DNA from: Dactylellina haptotyla
Taxonomy: Eukaryota; Ascomycota; Orbiliomycetes; Orbiliales; Orbiliaceae
Direction of reading: 5' to 3'
Length of the DNA stretch: 64,000 nt
Assembly: GCA_031310005.1 (NCBI GenBank)
Contig: CM062384.1
Coordinates: 2,976,001 to 3,040,000 of the forward strand
In this document: positions 56,069 to 64,000 of the stretch, piece after piece
Layout: every line of letters begins with the position of its first letter
How positions within the stretch are numbered: the stretch's first letter is position 1
Notes under the pieces: generated by a model
The model's database searches: none
Seen by the model: only the letters and a program-made list of their open reading frames with translations
Told to the model about the DNA's origin: nothing
Program-made: the position numbers and the translations under genes

Positions 56069-58316
56069 GGGCATGGTAGATCACTTCCGTAAACTAGATT
56101 ATCACATTCATGGTCACTTTAACGGACGGGAGAGAACTGCTGCAATTGTTATTTATCTGTATTGTTATATTCATTCTCAATCTCAAACTATTTATCCTAC
56201 GTAACAACTTAAACCCTCCAAATCAAAAATCCCCTACACCCAAAATTCAAAACTCCACATACCATTCCGTACCCTAGTTGCACAAATCCTATAAAAAAAA
56301 CACTCGTAAGAAAAACGAACTTTCAAGTGAAAAAGATATTGAAGAAACTGTATCTTTTTTTTTTTCGTCGGTCTCCCGCCTGCTATTTCATTCTTGTTTG
56401 TTTGTTAAGAAAAGAGGTTTTAACAAAAAGCATGTTAAATCACCAATCTGCAATTGTCGAAATATGTTACTGCTATTTTTTATATCTTTTTGATCGTTTT
56501 GTTGTTGCAAAAAAAGATGGTCGAGAAGAAAATGTATCCGCCACCAGTACACCTTTTGAAAAGACCGCCCTTTCTGAAAAGATACCCGCCGTTATATGAA
56601 TGCATATACAAAATATGTACACCTCAAATGTTGTTTGTTGATCTTATTACCGTAGTAGTAGATGTTGGCGGCTAGGCAAATCTTTGATCAAGATAAAAGT
56701 CTCACGTTTGTATCGAGCACTTATTTTTCCCCGCGGGAAAAATATAGAGTTGGTAAATAAAAAGATGTTGAGCTTGAAGAAAAAAAAGGTTACCGCCCAG
56801 CGCCGAAGGAATCGAAAGATAATTGTTCCGTCATGATTTCGTTAAGTTAGAAGGGCTGAAACTGTTGTTTTTCAGAACCTTCTAGGGGTTTGTTGCAGTC
56901 TGTCGTCATTCTGGTTTGATATCGATGTTTTCGATAGATTTGGTACGGTTTCGAAAAAGAGAAAATAGAAGAAAAGGAATAAGACAAAAGATGGTTTTAG
57001 GAAGAGAGAGATTGGGAATGCATCTTCATCTGATCTTGATTTCTGTCTGTTTGGTGATGGTTAATCGTCGCGTTATCGACATAAGAGGGGTTTAAAGTGT
57101 CGATATCGCGTTCATGTTAAGGGGTCACCACCAAGAATTTTTGATGTAGAACTCAGCTGATCGATAGTATGGCAGCCTAAGCTTGACCATTGCTATGGAT
57201 GTCATACAACGTTCCGTTGAGACATTCACATCCACTCCTGGAAAATGAATCCCTATATATCTAGATCAGATATGATGCGTCCCCGAAAATTAAAGGCAGA
57301 AGAGAAAAAAGAAAAAACAGGTACTTGAACGCACATGCAAGAATTCCAAAACAGACAAGATTCTATTACAGGCTTGTTAAAAGGAAGTGTACGCGGAAAG
57401 CAAAGTATGAGCATGGAGCTCATCCGAAGACAAAGTCAAATAGCCGATGCTAAGAACGGCGCGTGTGCGTACACGAACTCCGAAAGACCAAATATTCAAT
57501 AAACGCCACCAAGAGAAACAGAAAAAACCACACCAAAGCCAGATAGCCGTAGTTCCGTAGAATAGATAAGAAAAGGTCGTGGGTATCATTCTGACGTCGT
57601 TAGCTTCGTAATGTTACAGAAAATAATCAGACAAAACACCAAAACCGGGTTATAAAAGAACAATATGAAATATCTGTAAAATATTATGCAGAGAAAAGAA
57701 GAAAGACAAGCTGAGGGGGTAAACTCTTATCATGGGCTGATCGAGATGCTTTATAATGCATCGGTGATTTAATCCAGCCAGAAGCTAACGAGTTTACGGA
57801 GCTTGTTGAGATGTTAGCATGGAGCTAACATGAGAAGAGAAGAAAGAAAATAAAGGCAATTACTGAGAGCCGTTATTGTCGCAATATATCGATAGATTGT
57901 CTGTCGACTAAACACTATGTGAGTATAAAATGAGATTCAGAATCGCTGATTGAATGGTTGCATATTCTCGTGGCGAATGGGGTCGTATGTTTACGTTGAT
58001 TGTTATCGACGGAACCAACATGGAAGCGAAGAATCGTAGAGCTCTCAAATGTGTTTGAACTCGAGAGCCAAGAACCTTCCACAAGGCCATGTTGACTACC
58101 TGCCGCGGATGTGTCGTGTGCATGCATGTGTATATGCAATACATATGCCATTGCTTAGAGTAAAGAAGAAAGAAAAGGAGAGAATATTGTAACCAGGGCT
58201 TCTCTAAAACTGCGACCTTTCACATGTCTACAATATTATTGTTCTGTGACAGATTCACTAAGTGTAAATCCGACCCACATCCGAGTGGGCATGGAATACT
58301 TCGTTAGGAATCGAGA
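56069..58316. other. Intergenic, no gene recognised
   Basis: AT-rich, 2.2 kb, with only short frames. It probably contains the 3' regions of both convergent neighbours. A perfect hairpin lies at 57811-57831. Confidence 0.5.
57811..57831. repeat. Perfect 8-bp inverted repeat (hairpin)
   Basis: ATGTTAGC and GCTAACAT are separated by 5 nt, 0.5 kb beyond the stop of the minus-strand C2H2 gene. It could form a hairpin in a long 3' untranslated region. Confidence 0.55.
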
Positions 58317-60176
58317 TTAGTTCAACGAAGTGCCCTCAAGGAACTGCTCGTAGTCGGCGGTGTCGAATATTGGTGCGCTTGGAAACTCTAAATTGTTATC
58401 ATGGGACATCTTGTCAAAGATAGAATTGGCGGATGAATTCGCCCATTGGAATCCGATAAAATCGGGGATCTCATCAGGGACCATCTGACCAAGGAGGCCC
58501 ATTTGCTGAGCTTGGAATGCAAATATGGCAGGCGTATGATTGGTTCTCGGGACGGCAGCTGGCGCATTAAAGGTGAATTCGGGCTGCACCATGCCTTCAA
58601 CTCCTACAGATTCCATGGTATTGTTGAAGTCGAGGTCGAAACCGAAGTTATTGTGGATCATGGAGTCAAACTCCGATGGGTTGAGGTCTTCGAAAACAAT
58701 ATCGCGTTTGGCTTTGGAGTTTGAAACTTCAGGTTCAGCTTCGGATTCGGGTGGAGGTGTAGCTGGACCATCGGGCTGCTGCTCGTAGTCCGACATGTCC
58801 TGATCCTTATCTGACGAGGATGAATCCACGTGCTTGGCAGCTGACTCAACCTTCAAGATTGCTTCATCTTGCTTGTCGAGATACTTTCTATCTCTGAGCT
58901 TGGAAACGTCAACAAGACATTTCCTGAGCCAAGGGCGAAGCTCCTCCATAGGCGGGAAGTCTGGATGCATCTGCTTGAACTCCCTCTCCTCAGGGGTATC
59001 CGTCTTCGACCGCTTATTAAAGTGAGCTCGCCTGAGATGGCAAGCGGCGTTGTAATCTTGGCCGTAGATCTTGCGCCTTGAGCAATGTTTACAATCTTTG
59101 AACATATTACCTCCAGGAGAGTCATCATGCACAATGAAAACGGTCTTCTGGGGTTGATGCTGGATGTTCATATGACGTGCAAGTTCATGTGGGCCTCTGA
59201 AGCCTTCTCGGTGGTCGTCACAGAGATGACACCATTGCTTCTTCTGGCGCTTGCGCTTGCGCCCATTGGGAGTGCTGTCCGACACCTCGCTATTGGAAGC
59301 AAGTGCATTTGATGCTGATGCCTGCGTCGCAGGTGGAGGTTGAGACCTTTGTTGAGAAGCGGTGGATTGCTTTGGTTGAGCAGAAGACGTTTCTCTTGGT
59401 GGAGCCATGAAGTCGGTCACAGCAGCTTCAATCTCAGCTGTGGTAGAGATAGCGGCCTTTTGTAGTTGAGAAAGAGTGGTGGTAGCCGTCTTTCTTCGAA
59501 GCATGGCCAAGTTGCCAAAGTTTGAAGATGGCTTGACTTGTTGAACAGGTGATGTATTGCTCAAGGTAGTCGGTCCACTGTGGGTACCAGAGGCATTCAC
59601 AATAGCTGGTGAACGCGGAACACTCGGTGCACTAACAGTGGGAACAGACTCTGATGACGGAGCCCGGCTGTTGCTTTGGAGCGAGGTCATAGAAGAGAAT
59701 GATGCCTCTAAAGCGGTAGTAGGTGACACAGATGGCCGAGGAGGAAGTGCGGACACATCTGGGTCCGCAGTTGTTCCCGGAGCCATCTGAGGCCTGGAGA
59801 ACCTTCGTCCTCCTGGGAGCAAGGCATGTGATAACGCCGCCGATTCGGACGGCTGTGGTGCTACACTGGCAGGCTTCTGCGCAGGTAACAATGCCGTCGA
59901 GGACATGGCTCTGAGACCAGCGAAGTCTGCGGCCGTAGTCGCTCGGGGGGCAGATGCAGACTCTCTCGCGAGCTCCTGCTTTCCGTTAAATTCAACAACG
60001 TGATCAGCCAGCATTCTGAGGCTGTTGTAGAATCTGTCATTTCTCTTTTTCCTATCGTAGTTCTCACCAGATTCCTGGACCATCTCATTGGTGATATGGC
60101 CGAGGAACTGATGCAACTGTCTGAGGACCTGCTGTCTGACGGGGTCATGAACAGACCCTGCAGAGACTGCCTCCAT
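58317..60176 (-). CDS. C2H2-type zinc-finger regulator
   Basis: Single-exon ORF of 619 residues from the ATG at 60176; an upstream extension lacks ATG. Residues 12-66 are predicted helical (VRQQVLRQLHQFLGHITNEM, YNSLRMLADHVVEF). Residues 70-305 are Ser/Pro/Ala/Thr-rich and likely disordered. RKRKRQKK (306-313) is a strong nuclear localisation signal. Two zinc-finger units follow: WCHLCDD...HELARHMNIQH (315-340) and CKHCSRRKIYGQDYNAACHLRRAH (read as 362-366 and 377-385); the pair with a VFIVHDDSPGG spacer recurs in a fungus-specific family of uncharacterised C2H2 proteins. WLRKCLVDVSKLRDRKYL follows, then an acidic C-terminal half (QDMSDYEQQPD, FGFDLDFNNTM, EQFLEG) that could be an activation domain. 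Probably a nuclear transcription regulator; targets unknown. Confidence 0.88.
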   Translation of the reverse strand: MEAVSAGSVHDPVRQQVLRQLHQFLGHITNEMVQESGENYDRKKRNDRFYNSLRMLADHVVEFNGKQELARESASAPRATTAADFAGLRAMSSTALLPAQKPASVAPQPSESAALSHALLPGGRRFSRPQMAPGTTADPDVSALPPRPSVSPTTALEASFSSMTSLQSNSRAPSSESVPTVSAPSVPRSPAIVNASGTHSGPTTLSNTSPVQQVKPSSNFGNLAMLRRKTATTTLSQLQKAAISTTAEIEAAVTDFMAPPRETSSAQPKQSTASQQRSQPPPATQASASNALASNSEVSDSTPNGRKRKRQKKQWCHLCDDHREGFRGPHELARHMNIQHQPQKTVFIVHDDSPGGNMFKDCKHCSRRKIYGQDYNAACHLRRAHFNKRSKTDTPEEREFKQMHPDFPPMEELRPWLRKCLVDVSKLRDRKYLDKQDEAILKVESAAKHVDSSSSDKDQDMSDYEQQPDGPATPPPESEAEPEVSNSKAKRDIVFEDLNPSEFDSMIHNNFGFDLDFNNTMESVGVEGMVQPEFTFNAPAAVPRTNHTPAIFAFQAQQMGLLGQMVPDEIPDFIGFQWANSSANSIFDKMSHDNNLEFPSAPIFDTADYEQFLEGTSLN

Positions 60177-62696
60177 CTTGACTGCCTTAATCAATAAAGG
60201 TCAAGATGGTTTGAAAGAAAGAAAGAGAAAAAAAAAAAAAGGACTCAGATGAACGATGAAGGAGAGTAGATTTCAACACGACCCGAAGGACGATGTTGAA
60301 ATCTGGAGGGGTGTTTCAAAACGAGAAAAAGAGAAAAGAAACAAAAGAAGAGGAGAGGGAGGATGCAAAAACGAGATGCCGTTTCAACAGTTGCTTCAGG
60401 TTTAGATTGTTTTTTGTATGATGGGGAAAGAAAAACAGAAAAGGGAAAAAGAGGATGACGAAAGAGGAGAAATAGCTAAGTTAAATGCAAAGAGGCGGGC
60501 TCTGGAAGGGGGACCTGGGCAAGGTGGACAGGCAATGACTCCTCTTCAACGTGGTCGGTGAAATAAGCCAATCAGAAGAGACTTATTTGCAAGGAAATAG
60601 GGATAGAAACGAAATGTCAATTAGAAATAAGCTTATTTGTGAGGAATACGTTGGGGAAGAAGGATAACCTGGACAGGATAGTCTCGAGGGTGCTAGGAAG
60701 ACAAAGATAGACGGGATGGATAAATCTATCTTGGTTGCGACCAGGCTCTCGCTTGGGCTCGCTATACTCGGAAAGGATAAGTTTTGTGGGTCGAAGGAAG
60801 AGCGCTAAAGGATCAGGGTACAGATTGATCTTGTCGACGGTTGGCTATGCAATTGGCCGACGATTAAGCTACGGAACCAGAAAGTACGGAGACGGGGGGG
60901 TGTGGAGGTGATGTGTTGTTTGTGGTTGGCCGTGTGCGGTGCTGGTGCTGGTGAGCGTTCCAAGTTTCGGTGTGGTTCTATTTGGTATGTGGAATGAGCT
61001 CAGAGCTTCAGTTCAAGTGTGCCTCCTCTGACGTGTCCAGCTAGCAGCTGCCCGGTAGGGAGGAGGAGCGGCCAGAGCCCTGGCTAGCTAGCGACTTACA
61101 AACATGGCAGACTACGACGAGCAGGACGAATTGATACGCCGTGCTACGTCGAAGCCACTCTCTCGTGCATACAGCTAGCTAGCTCACTCACCAGGGGGGC
61201 CATGGGACGACGGGTCCGTGGAGGTGGGCACAAGCAATGGGATTGGAACCTACATGATCGGATATGTATGCGTGTATGTTGGGGAACCTCGCAAAAGGCA
61301 CGCCCTACTTTTCAATTGGTCCGCTAATTTAACTGAACAAGTCAGAGCAGAAGTCCACCGAAGCTTCTACGGTGCAAGAATGCGTCGCCTCTTTCTGTTC
61401 AATCTTTCCTTCCCGGGTCAATCCTCCCCAATGTCGATACGATTGAGTTTACGGATTCTGAGCGATGGGGCCCTGAGCTTAGTCGCCGAAGGGGTCGGAT
61501 CGCTGGGTGGATAAATTGATTGTCGATATTGCTGAACTCTGGTCGGCTTGATTGGTTACGGGTTCACGGAGCTGAACGGGCTGGCACACCGGTTTACTTT
61601 CAGGAGAGCCTAGCCGACAATCCCGACAAAGGAGTAACTCGGCCCGTAAAACGATGCGAGACGGTCGTGACACGGGGCGAGAGCAGTGGTGGTTCAAGAA
61701 TGTTGGGACCTGTTTCTTTCTTTCTTTGCGCGCGCAGTCTAGTCTGTACTATACTAGCGGCGGGTGACTGATTATTTCTCTTAGACGATTTTATTTGGGA
61801 GGGACGAGAAAGTGAGAGAGTGAAGTGTTCGCTCACTTCCTTCCTTACGATGACGCTGAGAACAGCAGTATGGGCTGCTTCGATGATAGCAAGATGGTAA
61901 ATCGGCGGAGCAAAAAGAGACCCTTCTCAAGACGATGAGGCGGCCTTACAGTCTTATACCACTTGTCAGTGCTTGAGAGATCGACGGGCATTCGCGGAAC
62001 AGGACCTGGCCAGGGAAATTGTAGGAGCTGGCCGAAAAGCGAGGTATTGTCCTCTCTCTAATTCGTCTGAAATTCCGCAGAACTATCTGAGCAAGAAGAG
62101 CCGCCATATCAGAAGGGCGGAACGAAGGGTCACCGGTCAGGTTGCCATTTTGCTATTGGCCCAATTTCCCTCACGCAAAGGAATAAAGTCCTTGGTAAGG
62201 ATTACCCCCAAACTTTCTTAGATCGTGTGGGAGAGCAAAGCAGAGAGGCAAGACAGCGGAAACGTCCAAGCGACGTAGCCTGGCACAAGGTATTCGCTCT
62301 GCCGACCGGCAACAACGGGGGCCGATGACGATGCGCAAGCCTGGTGGAGAAACTAGTACCTTAGCGAGCTCCAGACTTCCGACCTGGATTTCTGTGGTTG
62401 TTGTACCTGGGGCTAGTGTTTCTTCTGGCTAGTCACACTTGCGTCCTTCTTCAACCAGCGAAAATACCGAAAATATCGTGCTGGAAGCAAGGCTGAATTT
62501 CCAAAATTACACCTGCGAAAACAACATAGGTACCTTTGGACGTCAAAGACCAGTTCTCTCAGTCAGGCCACCACTTCCAAGCCCGTATTTGTCGCTAGCC
62601 AGCAGGTTTCCACTTCGGCCGTAGGCAGCCCAAAGTGTGGGCACATTGCAAGGGCCCGCTGCCTTTGATTGGGCTCTCTGGGTCCGAACGCCCAAA
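60177..62696. other. Intergenic, no gene recognised
   Basis: 60.2-60.9 kb is purine-rich on the plus strand and probably the leader and promoter of the minus-strand C2H2 gene. GCTAGCTAGC palindromes occur near 61085 and 61170. No frame with convincing protein content. Confidence 0.5.
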
Positions 62697-63296
62697 ATGG
62701 CATGGTGGGATTCGTCGCCCGCCTTTTCAAAACGAGGCGACCACATTGCGGAGGGTCTGACTGGAAGCATTTGTTCGCCTCACAGCCCCCGTGGAAATTC
62801 GAAACGCGAGAGCCTAGGACCCAGCATCTATCGACGGCTACACTTGCACGATTTAATGTCCGAGGAGAGAGACAAAGAGTTACTTTTAGAAATTCACGAA
62901 GCAAAAAAGACTCTCGACGGAATTCACAGCCCGGAGAATTATCGCGAGAAATTTCACTCTGTTAATACCGCATGGCGAAAATTCCCCGGAATACATTTAT
63001 ATTTCTCAAGTTTGCTTTCCATTTTGACTTTATTATGTTCATCAAATATTCGAAAATTAAAAAGAGACATGGCGGGCCTATGGGCGATGCCAAATGATCT
63101 TCGAGAAATCATAATAGAGGGTTGGCATCCCTTAATTAGCAAATATCGGTTCTCGCGGAGCCCAAACCCAAAAAAGTTCAGGGCAGGCATGCCTCCCCAC
63201 GTCGGCCAACACACATGCATTTCGTTGCTGCATTCGTTGCTGCATACCGTGCTGTCGGCGATTTGGGGATTACCATGTGTAGATCCTAATATATAA
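62697..63296 (+). CDS. Doubtful 199-codon ORF
   Basis: An ATG-started frame with a helical, charged middle (SEERDKELLLEIHEAKKTL) and a hydrophobic stretch (IHLYFSSLLSILTLLCSS) that could be one membrane segment. No family is recognised, a competing frame is open on the other strand at 62563-62904, and no promoter or splice evidence supports it. It may be chance or a remnant. Confidence 0.18.
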   Translation: MAWWDSSPAFSKRGDHIAEGLTGSICSPHSPRGNSKRESLGPSIYRRLHLHDLMSEERDKELLLEIHEAKKTLDGIHSPENYREKFHSVNTAWRKFPGIHLYFSSLLSILTLLCSSNIRKLKRDMAGLWAMPNDLREIIIEGWHPLISKYRFSRSPNPKKFRAGMPPHVGQHTCISLLHSLLHTVLSAIWGLPCVDPNI

Positions 63297-64000
63297 TGAG
63301 AATGCATAATCGAGCCCAATGTAGACGACGGGATATGATATAGAATCCCGTCGAAAGTCGAAGGCCGATTTAGCACCTTTGGTTGCTGCCGCAAACCAGT
63401 AGACAGGTTACGAATATCACACCTTTGTATCTTGCTCCGTTCGCAGGTGCTAGAAGTCTGCACGAAAAACTACCAGCTACAATTGGGTTACCAAATATCT
63501 TTGTGCGACCAACGCCAACCAGATACCCGCTTTTTCGGGCGGCTCAGACGGCTCACCAGCACCCGGGATTGGCACAGTCGTGGTATCTCATGTGTTGGAC
63601 GGGGTCTCTTGGAACGTCACGAGCCGTAAATCCCAAACTTTCTGGCAACATATAGAATGATGGAGAAACACTGTAATATTAATTGTTTATATTAAGTTGT
63701 TTAAGTTTATGTATCTAACAGGGTTAATCGACTGAGTAATCATGACTTGGAACCACTCCCTTGTTCCAAATATACCAGAAGAATACATCTTCCTTTTTTT
63801 GTGAAATGGAGGGAAGGAGATGGAAGGGTCCACGGTGATATCACCCCAGTGTAACCCGTCCATGCATGCGCAAAGTGGTTTTGGGTCCGGGAGCCGGATA
63901 TGATTCCAGGAGCGATATCGTACATCTTATAGCCCTATGACGGACCCTCGATCTCTTCTCCACAAATATAGTAAATTGCTGGGAGGTTGAGATCGAAAGG
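63297..64000. other. Intergenic, no gene recognised
   Basis: Short frames only, to the right edge of the window. Confidence 0.5.

Noticed and set aside
1-64000. tRNA, rRNA, CRISPR arrays and biosynthetic gene cluster
   Set aside because: I looked for tRNA T-loop patterns, regularly spaced repeats and PKS/NRPS/terpene core motifs and saw none; a tRNA scan and cluster search would settle this.

Overview
The window looks like nuclear DNA of a filamentous ascomycete (Pezizomycotina). Genes carry short introns of 53-231 nt with GTATGT/GTAAGT-type donors, CTAAC/CTAAT branch sites and TAG/CAG acceptors. The gene set is fungal: a PP2A B55 subunit, Abp1, Rad17, a CBM1-tagged pectin lyase, F-box proteins and fungal C2H2 regulators. 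The large AT-rich intergenic stretches and the N-terminal CBM1 on a pectin lyase make me think of an early-branching class such as Orbiliomycetes or Pezizomycetes. That placement is inference only.

Left part (1-13.2 kb): this is the more accessory-looking end. It holds a small Trp-rich secreted protein with Kex2 sites, an F-box/leucine-rich-type gene, a 1296-residue TPR-CHAT protein with an intact His/Cys pair on the minus strand, a divergently transcribed unknown gene, and a GNAT acetyltransferase. Middle part (17.6-42.5 kb): mostly housekeeping genes. These are a TPR plus ankyrin protein, the PP2A B55 regulatory subunit, a secreted pectin lyase with a cellulose-binding module, a giant F-box/zinc-knuckle protein rich in Gln/His/Pro, the actin-binding protein Abp1 and a three-finger C2H2 factor. 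Right part (49-64 kb): the checkpoint clamp loader Rad17, a small unknown protein, a second F-box-type gene and a C2H2 protein with a basic nuclear signal. Several kilobases without convincing genes separate these blocks (13.2-17.6, 42.5-49.2, 56.1-58.3 and 60.2-64 kb).

Apart from the head-to-head pair at 10.5-11.2 kb (TPR-CHAT and the unknown gene, each with its own TATA box), neighbours do not form an obvious pathway or a metabolic cluster. Abp1 (cortical actin), PP2A-B55 and Rad17 (cell cycle and checkpoint) and the two C2H2 factors are independent core genes. The secreted protein and the pectin lyase point to a life on, or in contact with, plant material or another host.

The observations most worth following are the TPR-CHAT protein with its divergent partner, and an apparent C-terminal continuation of the giant F-box gene beyond an in-frame TAG that carries a duplicated 30-residue motif. 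No tRNA, rRNA, CRISPR or intact transposon was recognised. Gene models were spliced by eye from consensus sites and frame continuity. All functions are from recognised family motifs, with no database search.
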